This document shows positions 8,382 through 15,840 of a DNA stretch of 64,000 nt, one piece after another. Source of the stretch: Streptomyces sp. SCL15-4 (GTDB taxonomy: Bacteria > Actinomycetota > Actinomycetes > Streptomycetales > Streptomycetaceae); contig NZ_JAOBTQ010000001.1 in assembly GCF_033366695.1 (NCBI RefSeq), positions 3,534,001-3,598,000 of the forward strand, read 5' to 3'. Position 1 is the stretch's first letter; each line of letters opens with the position of its first letter. A program made the translations under genes and the position numbers. The notes under the pieces are model-generated. The model ran no database searches and was not told where the DNA came from. It saw only the letters and a program-made list of their open reading frames with translations.

Positions 8382-8493
8382 GCGAACAGCCTACGGCGCC
8401 CGCGGCTCGCGCACGGCCGCCGGGGACGAACGGCCACCGGCTGCTACGGTCTGGATGAATCTGAATCAATACGGCATATAACCCGAATCGGAC

Positions 8494-9072
8494 GTGAAGC
8501 AGAGGTGGGCGCAGGTGGCAGGGACCAGCTCGGCGATCGTGGCCGGCCTCACCGCGGCGGCCCTGGGAACGGTCGGTTTCCTGGCGTTCCGCGCCCAGGC
8601 GACCGTGCCGGCCGTGCTGCGCGACGGGCCGGCGGCGAGCGCGTCCGCGGCGGCGAAGGCGAAGGCGCCCCGGGACCGGCATCACCCGACCGCCCTGCCG
8701 AGCGGCTCCGGATCGGGTGAACGGGTGGTGTACTCGGTGGACGACGACCGGGTCTGGCTGGTCACCCCCGGCAACCGGGTGCAGCGCACCTTCACGGTGC
8801 GGCCGGGCAGCGTCGACCCGGCGCCGGGCACGTACTGGGTCAGCTCCCGCTCCCACACGGCCACCGGCACGGACGGGCTGCCCGTCGAGCACGTGGTCCG
8901 GTTCACCAGCGTGGACGGGGTGGTGATCGGGTTCAGCGCGGCGGTGCACAGCGGGTCGGCGATGCCGGCCGAGCCGAGCGTCAAGACGGGCGGGATCCGG
9001 GAGAGCCGGACGGACGGCGACGCGATGTGGCGGTTCGCCACCATCGGGGTGCCGGTCGTGGTGATCCGGTGA
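8494..9072 (+). CDS. Membrane-anchored protein resembling an L,D-transpeptidase that lacks the catalytic Cys
   Basis: 192 aa. A transmembrane or signal segment (TSSAIVAGLTAAALGTVGFLAF) covers about residues 10-32, then an Ala/Lys-rich linker. Residues 80-192 follow the YkuD pattern: VWLV, R.FTVRPG, PGTYWVSSRS, VEHVVRFTS, VIGFSAAV. Where active YkuD enzymes have SHGC[IV]R, this protein has KTGGIRES, so the Cys and His are replaced. It is therefore probably an inactive or repurposed fold. The GTG at 8494 was taken; a GTG seven codons later has a better AGAGGTGGG upstream. It is alone on the plus strand inside the tsa region. Confidence 0.6.
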   Translation: MKQRWAQVAGTSSAIVAGLTAAALGTVGFLAFRAQATVPAVLRDGPAASASAAAKAKAPRDRHHPTALPSGSGSGERVVYSVDDDRVWLVTPGNRVQRTFTVRPGSVDPAPGTYWVSSRSHTATGTDGLPVEHVVRFTSVDGVVIGFSAAVHSGSAMPAEPSVKTGGIRESRTDGDAMWRFATIGVPVVVIR

Positions 9073-9078
9073 CGGCGC

Positions 9079-9603
9079 TCAGCCCGTCAGTGTCTCCAGC
9101 CCCGCCCCCGACCACCGCTCCCCCAGCCCGGTCAGCGTCACGTGCCGGACCTCGTCCGTCGTGTCGCCGACCGCGCGGTGGATGGTGACCTGGAGGCGGT
9201 CCTCGGTCAGCTCCTCGACCTTGCCCTCGCCCCACTCCACGACGATCACCGAGTCGGGCAGCGAGACGTCGAGGTCCAGGTCCTCCATCTCGTCCAGGCC
9301 GCCGGCGAGGCGGTAGGCGTCGACGTGCACGAGGGGCGGGCCGTCGCCGAGGGACGGGTGCACCCGGGCGATCACGAAGGTCGGCGAGGTCACCGCGCCG
9401 CGTACGCCGAGCCCCTCGCCGAGCCCGCGGGTCAGGGTCGTCTTGCCCGCGCCGAGTTCCCCGCTGAGCATCACCAGGTCGCCCGCGCGCAGCAGCTCGG
9501 CCAGCCGTCGGCCCAGCTCCCGCATCTGCTCGGGGGAGGTGATCGTCAGACGGGTCTCAGCGGCCTCGTGCGCTGCTGGTGCTGCTGGTCGTTCCATAGC
9601 CAC
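9079..9603 (-). CDS. tsaE: tRNA threonylcarbamoyladenosine ATPase TsaE
   Basis: 174 aa P-loop ATPase that drives turnover of the TsaBD complex during t6A formation. It has Walker A (GELGAGKTTLTRG, about residues 48-60), the family motif TSPTFVIA and a HVDAYRL segment, then a Walker B-like VIVVEWGE. Starts at GTG 9603 or ATG 9597 are both possible. The start lies 47 nt inside the 3' end of the upstream hydrolase gene, so the two are transcribed together. Confidence 0.94.
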   Translation of the reverse strand: MAMERPAAPAAHEAAETRLTITSPEQMRELGRRLAELLRAGDLVMLSGELGAGKTTLTRGLGEGLGVRGAVTSPTFVIARVHPSLGDGPPLVHVDAYRLAGGLDEMEDLDLDVSLPDSVIVVEWGEGKVEELTEDRLQVTIHRAVGDTTDEVRHVTLTGLGERWSGAGLETLTG

Positions 9604-10822
9604 TTACGGTAGCCCCTGCGGGCACCGCGCCCGCGCGGGTGAGCAGGTCGGCGAGCCGGTCGGTGACCGCTTCCGGGTGCTCCAGCATCACCAGGTGCCC
9701 GGCGTCCGGCACGAGCACCAGCTCGGCGTCGGGCAGCAGGTCGGCGATGGCCTCGCTGTGCTCGCTGGGCGTGACCAGGTCCCGCACTCCGGCGAGCACC
9801 AGCACCGGGACGTCGCGGAAGCAGGCGAGCGCCTCGGTCTTGTCGTGGTCGGCGAAGGCCGGGTAGAACTCGGCGACGACGTCGATCGGGGTGGACTCGA
9901 TCATCCGCTCGGCGAACCGTTCCACCGCCGGGTCGACGTCGCGGCCCGCGAACGAGTACCGCTTGATGATCCCGGCGAACAGGTCGGCGGTGGCCCGGCG
10001 CCCCTTCTCCACCAGTTCCGCCTGCTGGCCGAGCGCCCGGAGCACTCCGGGCAGGATCCGGCGCACCGCGTTGACGCCGGCCACCGGGAGCCCGAAGTTG
10101 ACCTCGCCGAGCCTTCCGGACGACGAGCCCACGAAGGCGGCCGCGACCACCCGGTCCCGGATCAGCTCGGGATACCGGGCGGCCAGCGCCATCACCGTCA
10201 TCCCGCCCATCGAGTGGCCGACCAGCACCACCGGGCCGTCGGGGACGGCGGCGTCGAGCACGGCCTTCAGGTCCCGGCCGAGCTGGTCGATGGTGACCGG
10301 CGCCCCGTCCCGGGTCTGGGCCACGCCCCGCCCGGACCGGCCGTGGCTGCGCTGGTCCCAGTGCACGGTCCGCACCACTCCGCGCAGGGCGGCCCGCTGG
10401 AAGTGCCAGGAGTCCTGGCTGAGGCAGTAGCCGTGGCAGAACACGACGGTGACCGGGGCGGGCGCCTTGCGGCCGAACAGCCGGCGCCGGCGCGGGGAGA
10501 CGTCGGGTTCCGGGTCGGACCCGGTCTCGTCGACCTCGTAGTACAGCTCGGTGCCGTCGTCGGCGTACGCCTTGCCTGGAGTGCCGCGCAGGGTGCCGTA
10601 CGGGCCCGTCGCGTCCAGCGCCAGCCGGGCCTTGCGGCGTATCCCGCGCCCCACCGTCATCCGCTCCACGGCGACACCGGCCGCCGCGCCCGCGGCGAGG
10701 ACGCCCAGCGCGGCACCGGCGATACCGGTCGCCCTGCGCCAGCTCCCGGCCGCCCGCGCGGCGGAGACGGCGGCCGCCGAGGCGACGACGTCCGCCACGG
10801 CCTCCGCGCTGCTCTCGCTCAC
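9557..10822 (-). CDS. Alpha/beta-fold hydrolase, membrane-associated N-terminus
   Basis: 421 aa. The N-terminal 60 residues are Ala-rich and hydrophobic (GIAGAALGVLAAGAAAGVAV), probably a membrane anchor. The alpha/beta hydrolase core follows: oxyanion HGY near residue 140, nucleophile elbow GHSMGGM with Ser near 220, an acid in VLAGVRDLVTP and the catalytic His in PDAGHLVMLEHPE. The substrate is unknown. The GTG at 10822 is preceded by GAAGAGGAGCG and was preferred over longer in-frame starts. It lies between alr and tsaE in the same direction. Confidence 0.87.
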   Translation of the reverse strand: MSESSAEAVADVVASAAAVSAARAAGSWRRATGIAGAALGVLAAGAAAGVAVERMTVGRGIRRKARLALDATGPYGTLRGTPGKAYADDGTELYYEVDETGSDPEPDVSPRRRRLFGRKAPAPVTVVFCHGYCLSQDSWHFQRAALRGVVRTVHWDQRSHGRSGRGVAQTRDGAPVTIDQLGRDLKAVLDAAVPDGPVVLVGHSMGGMTVMALAARYPELIRDRVVAAAFVGSSSGRLGEVNFGLPVAGVNAVRRILPGVLRALGQQAELVEKGRRATADLFAGIIKRYSFAGRDVDPAVERFAERMIESTPIDVVAEFYPAFADHDKTEALACFRDVPVLVLAGVRDLVTPSEHSEAIADLLPDAELVLVPDAGHLVMLEHPEAVTDRLADLLTRAGAVPAGATVSGYGTTSSTSSARGR

Positions 10823-10943
10823 GTACCGCTCCTCTTCGCCTGCTGGGTTCGCCTGGATGGGTGAGACGGACGGTGCCGCCGGGGTGCGGGCGGGACCGGG
10901 TACCACCGGTGGGACCGTAAGTGCGGGCCGTCACCGGGACGGG

Positions 10944-12113
10944 TTACCCGGCTTGCCGCTCGTTCACGTAGACGCGGGGAACCCGGGTGCCGATGCGGGT
11001 GACGATCTCGTACGCGATCGTGCCGCAGGCCTGCGCCCAGTCCTCGGCGGTGGGTTCGCCCCGGTCGCCCGGTCCGAAGAGCACCGCCTCGGTACCCACC
11101 GGCGGCTCGTCGCCGCCGAGGTCCACCACGAACTGGTCCATGGCGACCCGTCCGGCGACCGTCCGCCACTTGCCGTCGACCAGCACCGGTCCGGTGCCCG
11201 AGGCGTGCCGCGGGATGCCGTCCGCGTAGCCGACCGGCACCAGGCCGAGAGTGGTCTCGCCGGGGGTGACGTAGTGGTGGCCGTAGCTGACGCCGTGGCC
11301 GCCCGGGACGTGCTTGACCAGGGCCAGCGAGGCGCTCAGCGTCATCACCGGGCGCAGCCCGAAGTCCGCCGGGGTGCCCAGCTCCGGGCTGGGCGAGACG
11401 CCGTACATCGCGATGCCCGTACGGACCAGGTCGAAGTGGGTGTCGGGCAGGGTGAGGGTGGCCGGCGAGTTGGCGATGTGCCGCACCTCGGGCCGTACGC
11501 CGCGCTCCTCCGCGTACGCCACCATCTCCCGGAAGCGGGCGAGCTGGGCGGCGATGGAGGGGTGCCCGGGCTCGTCGGCGCACGCGAAGTGCGACCACAG
11601 TCCGGTGACGCGGACCAGACCCTCGGCCTCGGCGCGCAGGGCGGCGCCGACCAGTTCGGCCCAGTCGGCGCCGGGCTGACAGCCGTTGCGGCCGAGCCCG
11701 GTGTCGGCCTTGAGCTGCACGCGCGCGGGCCGGCCGGCCGCGCGGGCGGCGGCGGTGACCTCGCGCAGCGCCCACATGCCGCTGAGCGACACGTCGATGT
11801 CGGCCTCGACGGCCTGCCGCCAGGGGCCGCCCGGCGCCCACAGCCAGCACAGCATGCGACCGGTCAGCCCGGCGGCGCGCAGTGCGAGGGCCTCCTCGGC
11901 GGTGGCCGTGCCGAGCCAGGTGGCGCCGGCCGCGAGGGCGGCACGGGCGCACGGCACCGCGCCGTGACCGTAGCCGTCGGACTTGACGACGGCCATCACG
12001 GCGGCGCTCTTCGCCCGGGCGCGCAGGGCGCGCACATTGGCGCGCAGGGCGCCCAGATCGATCTCGGCGCGGGCGCGCAGGGCGGCGGTCGGCTCAGCTG
12101 CTGTCTCAGTCAT
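10944..12113 (-). CDS. alr: Alanine racemase
   Basis: 389 aa fold-type III PLP enzyme that interconverts L- and D-alanine for peptidoglycan precursors. The PLP lysine is in AVVKSDGYGHGAV (about residues 38-50). Other family motifs are KADTGLGRNG, VRTGIAMYG, GVSYGHHY and LVPVGYADGIPR with the second catalytic base region, and AGRVAMDQFVVDLG. It is full length. The ATG at 12113 starts MTETAAEPT. It is separated from the downstream hydrolase by 121 nt and from nnrD upstream by a 474-nt repeat-rich gap. Confidence 0.96.
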   Translation of the reverse strand: MTETAAEPTAALRARAEIDLGALRANVRALRARAKSAAVMAVVKSDGYGHGAVPCARAALAAGATWLGTATAEEALALRAAGLTGRMLCWLWAPGGPWRQAVEADIDVSLSGMWALREVTAAARAAGRPARVQLKADTGLGRNGCQPGADWAELVGAALRAEAEGLVRVTGLWSHFACADEPGHPSIAAQLARFREMVAYAEERGVRPEVRHIANSPATLTLPDTHFDLVRTGIAMYGVSPSPELGTPADFGLRPVMTLSASLALVKHVPGGHGVSYGHHYVTPGETTLGLVPVGYADGIPRHASGTGPVLVDGKWRTVAGRVAMDQFVVDLGGDEPPVGTEAVLFGPGDRGEPTAEDWAQACGTIAYEIVTRIGTRVPRVYVNERQAG

Positions 12114-12587
12114 CGCGCCCCAGTCTCTCAGAGCCCACCACCGGCCCCCGGCGCCACCGGCACACCCCCGAAAGGGCGGCCCCGCACGACCACGCCCGGG
12201 CAGACCCCGCGAGGGCACCACCCCGCCCCGCAGGGCGCAGCGACCACCGGCACCCGACCAGGCCACGAGAGCGGAGTCCCGGTCCCGCACGGTCCGGCAG
12301 CCACCGGGGCCCGCGCGGACCCGCAAGGGCCGCACCCAGCCCCACGGCCCCACGGCCACCCGGCGCCCGGCCGGGCACCACGAGCACGGTGTCCCGGTCG
12401 GCCCCGGAGAGCCCACGCCCCCAACCCGCGTGCTCCAGCGGCCACCAACCCCCGGCAAGACCCCGCAACGCGGCACCCCGACCCGCACCCACACGGCCCG
12501 GCAACCACCAGCGCCCGCGCGGACCCGGAAGCGCGGCGCCTCGAAGCCGGCCGCCGGTGTCCGTCCCGGCCCCGGTGGCGCGGTGCC
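12114..12587. repeat. Non-coding GC-rich gap with degenerate repeats between alr and nnrD
   Basis: This 474-nt stretch has no convincing gene: the frames that stay open give only Gly/Arg/Pro-rich low-complexity peptides. Diverged direct repeats are visible. CACGAGAGCGGAGTCCCGGT (12264-12283) recurs as CACGAGCACGGTGTCCCGGT (12378-12397). A CCGGCAGCCACCGGGGCCCG block (12294-12313) recurs as CCGGCAACCACCAGCGCCCG (12498-12517), followed in both by CGCGGACCCG. It looks like an eroded repeat array; any role is unknown. Confidence 0.6.
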
Positions 12588-14021
12588 TCAGTCCCGTACG
12601 TTCCGCCAGGCGTCCGGGATGCGGGATGCCACGTCGTGCGCTCCGGCCGGGGCGCCGTTCGCGGCGAACCGGCCCGCCAGCCCGTGCAGGTAGGCGGCCA
12701 CGCTCCCGGCGTCCAGCGCGTCCAGTCCGGCCGCCAGCAGGGAGCCGGCGAGGCCGGAGAGCACGTCGCCGCTGCCGGCCGTGGCCAGCCACGGCGTGCC
12801 GGTGGGGTTGACCCGTACCGGTCCGCCGCCGGGGCCGGCGACCAGCGTCGTGGAGCCCTTGAGCAGGACCGTGGCCCGGTAGCCCGCGGCCAGTTCGCGC
12901 ACCGCGGCCAGCCGGCCGGCCTCGACCTCCTCGCGCCGCACCCCCAGCAGCGCGGCGGCCTCCCCGGCGTGCGGGGTCATCAGCGTCGGCGCCGTACGCC
13001 GCCGTACCGTGTCCCGGTCGGCCAGCCGCAGCCCGTCCGCGTCGAGCAGCACAGGCACGTCCGTCGCCAGCACCTCGGCCACGGTCGCCGCGTCGTCCCC
13101 GGCGCCCGGCCCGGTCACCCACGCCTGCACCCGCCCGGCCCCGGCGGGTCCGGCGTCGGAGACGAGGGTCTCCGGGAAGCGCGCGAGGACCGCGTCCGCG
13201 GCCGGGCCGACGTACCGTACGGCCCCGGCCCCGCCGCGCAGCGCCCCGGACACGGCCAGCACGGCCGCGCCCGGGTACCGCGCCGAGCCCGCCGCGATCC
13301 CGACGACCCCGCGCCGGTACTTGTCGCTCTCCGCCTCCGGCGTCGGCAACAACCGTGCCACGTCGGCGTGTTGCAGGGCCTGGAGTACGGCGTCGGCGGG
13401 CGGCGGTTCGATGCCGATGCCGACGAACCGGACCACTCCGGCGTACTCCCGCGCGGGATCCACCAGCAGTCCGGGCTTGTACGCGCCGAAGGTGACGGTC
13501 AGGTCGGCGCGCAGCGCGGCCCCCCGCACCTCGCCGGTGTCCGCGTCGACGCCGCTGGGCAGGTCCACGGCGACGACGGCCGCCTCGGAGCGCGCCACCG
13601 CCTCGGCGAGCCGGGCGGCGTCCGGCCGCAGCCCGCCCTTGCCGCCGATGCCGACGATCCCGTCCACGACCAGGCGGGCCCGGGCGATCGCCGCCTCGGC
13701 GCGGTCCGCCGTGACGGTCCGCCCGCCCGCCCGGCGCAGCGCGGCGAGCCCTGCGGCATGGGTCCGTTCGGGCGCCAGCAGCACGGCGGTCACCCCGGCG
13801 CCGCGCCGGGCCAGCCGGGCCCCCGCGTACAGGGCGTCCCCGCCGTTGTCCCCGCTGCCGACCAGCAGCACCACCGGGCTGCCGGACACCCGCCCGAGCA
13901 GTCCGGCGCAGGCGGCGGCCAGCCCGGCGGCGGCCCGCTGCATCAGCGCGCCCTCGGCAAGCCGCGCCATCAGGGCCCGTTCGGCCGCCCTTACCGTCTC
14001 CACGCTGTACGCAGTACGCAT
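12588..14021 (-). CDS. nnrD: Bifunctional NAD(P)H-hydrate epimerase / ADP-dependent NAD(P)H-hydrate dehydratase
   Basis: 477 aa fusion that repairs hydrated NAD(P)H. The N-terminal YjeF-N epimerase domain (about 1-210) has VLLVGSGDNGGDALYAGARLA and VVAVDLPSGVDADTG. The C-terminal ribokinase-like YjeF-C dehydratase domain (about 225-477) has PTLMTPHAGEAAALLG, TVLLKGSTTLV and the ADP/NAD loop GTPWLATAGSGDVLSGL. Both domains look intact. The ATG at 14021 gives the usual MRTAYSVETVRAAE start. acpS lies 53 nt upstream in the same direction, the common actinobacterial pair. Confidence 0.93.
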   Translation of the reverse strand: MRTAYSVETVRAAERALMARLAEGALMQRAAAGLAAACAGLLGRVSGSPVVLLVGSGDNGGDALYAGARLARRGAGVTAVLLAPERTHAAGLAALRRAGGRTVTADRAEAAIARARLVVDGIVGIGGKGGLRPDAARLAEAVARSEAAVVAVDLPSGVDADTGEVRGAALRADLTVTFGAYKPGLLVDPAREYAGVVRFVGIGIEPPPADAVLQALQHADVARLLPTPEAESDKYRRGVVGIAAGSARYPGAAVLAVSGALRGGAGAVRYVGPAADAVLARFPETLVSDAGPAGAGRVQAWVTGPGAGDDAATVAEVLATDVPVLLDADGLRLADRDTVRRRTAPTLMTPHAGEAAALLGVRREEVEAGRLAAVRELAAGYRATVLLKGSTTLVAGPGGGPVRVNPTGTPWLATAGSGDVLSGLAGSLLAAGLDALDAGSVAAYLHGLAGRFAANGAPAGAHDVASRIPDAWRNVRD

Positions 14022-14074
14022 GGCACCGAGTCTGCCCCGGAATCCCCGCCGTCCACACCCGCGCGCCGAGACGG

Positions 14075-14446
14075 TCAGCCCTCGGCGATCACCACGGCCG
14101 AGGCGACACCGGCGTCGTGGCTGAGCGAGAGGTGCCAGGCCCGGACGCCCAGGTCCGCCGCGCGCGCGGCCACCGTGCCCTTCACCCGCAGCCGCGGCTG
14201 CCCGCTGTCCTCCACGTACACCTCGGCGTCGGTCCAGTGCAGTCCCGGCGGTGCCCCCAGCGCCTTGGCCAGCGCCTCCTTGGCGGCGAACCGGGCCGCC
14301 AGTGAGGCGATGCCGCGCCGCTCCCCGCTGGGCAGCAGCAGCTCCGGCTCCACGAACAAGCGGGCCGCCAGCCCTGGCGTCCGCTCCAGTGACGCCCGGA
14401 ACCGATCGATCTCGGCGACGTCGATGCCCACCCCGATGATGCTCAT
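14075..14446 (-). CDS. acpS: Holo-[acyl-carrier-protein] synthase AcpS
   Basis: 123 aa. AcpS moves the 4'-phosphopantetheine arm from CoA to apo-ACP for fatty acid, and here perhaps polyketide, synthesis. The two signature motifs are present: [15 protein letters not shown] at the N-terminus with the Mg-binding Asp, and [16 protein letters not shown] near residues 55-70. The size is typical. The ATG at 14446 was preferred over a GTG three codons earlier, because MSIIGVGID is the family start. Confidence 0.95.
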   Translation of the reverse strand: MSIIGVGIDVAEIDRFRASLERTPGLAARLFVEPELLLPSGERRGIASLAARFAAKEALAKALGAPPGLHWTDAEVYVEDSGQPRLRVKGTVAARAADLGVRAWHLSLSHDAGVASAVVIAEG

Positions 14447-14510
14447 GGCGAGCACCCTACGACCCCTGCCGACGGCGTCCCGGCGACACCACGTCGCCTA
14501 CGCTGCGCGC

Positions 14511-15293
14511 ATGACCTCATCGAACGCTTATCTCTCCGGCCTGTTCTCGCTGGACGACCGGGTCGCGCTGGTGACCGGAGGCAGCTCGGGCATCGGGCGC
14601 GCCATCGCGGGGGCCCTGGCGCGGGCCGGGGCGCGGGTGGTGATCGTGGCCCGGCGCAAGGAGGAACTGGCCGACACGGTCGCGGAGCTGACGGCCGACG
14701 GCTGCCGGGCGGCCTGGGTGAGCGGCGATCTGGGCAGCCGGGAGGGGGTGCGCTCGGCCGCCGAGGACGCGGCGGCCGTGTTCGGGGAGCCCGACATCCT
14801 CGTCAACTCGGCCGGGATCAACCTGCGTCCGCATCTCACGGAGCTGGGCGAGGACGTGTGGGACGCCACCATGGCGGTGAATCTGGAGGCGCCGTTCCTG
14901 CTGGGACAGCGGTTCGGGCCGGGGATGGCCGAGCGGGGCTTCGGCCGGATCATCCACGTCAGCTCCCAGCAGGCGCACCGGGCGTTCGTGCAGAGCGGCG
15001 CGTACGGCGTGTCGAAGGGCGCGCTGGAGTCGCTGGCCCGCTCGCAGGCCGAGGCCTGGTCGCCGTACGGGGTCACCAGCAACACCCTGGTGCCGGGCTT
15101 CGTGATGACCCCGCTCAACGCGCGGCTGTCGGCCGACCCGGAGCGCGTGGCGGCCCTGGCCGCGCGCACGATGACCGGCCGCAACGGCCTGGCCGAGGAC
15201 TTCGCGGGCGCGGCCGTGTTCCTGGCGAGCCGCGCCTCCGCCTACGTCACCGGCCAGTCGGTCCACGTGGACGGCGGCCTGTCCGTCCACTGA
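14511..15293 (+). CDS. SDR-family oxidoreductase
   Basis: 260 aa classical short-chain dehydrogenase. The NAD(P)-binding TGGSSGIGRA loop is at about residues 23-32, followed by NSAG, the catalytic Ser in HVSSQQAHR and YGVSK with Tyr and Lys. The C-terminus (YVTGQSVHVDGGLSVH) is typical. The Arg-Arg-Lys after the second strand (VARRKEEL) suggests NADP(H). The substrate cannot be told. It is divergent from acpS and stands alone. Confidence 0.9.
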   Translation: MTSSNAYLSGLFSLDDRVALVTGGSSGIGRAIAGALARAGARVVIVARRKEELADTVAELTADGCRAAWVSGDLGSREGVRSAAEDAAAVFGEPDILVNSAGINLRPHLTELGEDVWDATMAVNLEAPFLLGQRFGPGMAERGFGRIIHVSSQQAHRAFVQSGAYGVSKGALESLARSQAEAWSPYGVTSNTLVPGFVMTPLNARLSADPERVAALAARTMTGRNGLAEDFAGAAVFLASRASAYVTGQSVHVDGGLSVH

Positions 15294-15410
15294 GCACCCG
15301 CGTACGACGCCCTCAAGATCACCGTCGGCCAGGTCCCCAGTAACCTTCCGGATGACCGGCGTTGCGCGTGTATCGGCGCGGCGCCCTGTACACAACGGGA
15401 GGACAAGATC

Positions 15411-15761
15411 TTGAAGTCGAGGTTCCTGGGCAGCGCGCTCACCACCGCCGCTCTCGTCGGCGCGGCCCTCACCGGCACCGTCGCCGGCGCCGGTGCCGCC
15501 TCCGCGGCGTCCCTGCCGAGGGACTGCAGCAAGGCGATCGTCAACGTCAAGGCCAAGGAGACCGTCAACGTCCGCACTTCCCCGAAGACGTCCGCCACGG
15601 CCGTCGGCATCTGGGGCAAGGGCCGCACGGGCGCGCTCTGCAACGACGGCAAGGCGTACAAGGGCGGCTCGTACACCGCCTGCGGCAAGAAGAGCAACCT
15701 GTGGCTCTACGGCGGCGACAAGAAGACCGGCTGGGTTCCGAAGACCTGCATCAACTGGTGA
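15411..15761 (+). CDS. Small secreted Cys-containing protein, SH3-like
   Basis: 116 aa. A classical signal peptide (basic MKSRFLGS, then a hydrophobic Ala-rich core ending ASA near residue 33) precedes an 83-residue mature part. That part has a VNVRTSPKTSATAVGIW motif like bacterial SH3 domains (SH3b) and four Cys that could form two disulfides. The TTG at 15411 is fixed by GGGAGGA nine nt upstream. SH3b domains often bind cell-wall peptides; this role is inferred. Confidence 0.8.
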   Translation: MKSRFLGSALTTAALVGAALTGTVAGAGAASAASLPRDCSKAIVNVKAKETVNVRTSPKTSATAVGIWGKGRTGALCNDGKAYKGGSYTACGKKSNLWLYGGDKKTGWVPKTCINW

Positions 15762-15792
15762 CCGCCGGCCCGTTCGGGCCGAGCGGAGTGTC

Positions 15793-15823
15793 CGGGGCGG
15801 ACGGCGATCGGCCGTCCGCCCCG
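15793..15823. terminator. Bidirectional terminator between the secreted-protein gene and glmS
   Basis: A perfect 13-bp stem (CGGGGCGGACGGC / GCCGTCCGCCCCG) with a 5-nt loop lies between convergent genes. It would serve the secreted-protein gene on the plus strand and glmS on the minus strand. Confidence 0.75.
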
Positions 15824-15840
15824 TCCCGTTTCCCGCCGGC

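Noticed and set aside
12106..14058. A 650-codon minus frame over nnrD and the repeat gap
   Set aside because: It is out of frame with the clear NAD(P)HX repair enzyme and low in complexity.
10551..15293. A 4.7-kb open plus-strand frame running across alr, nnrD and acpS
   Set aside because: It is open only because high GC removes stops; the translation is low-complexity. Only its last 260 codons (from 14511) are a real SDR gene.
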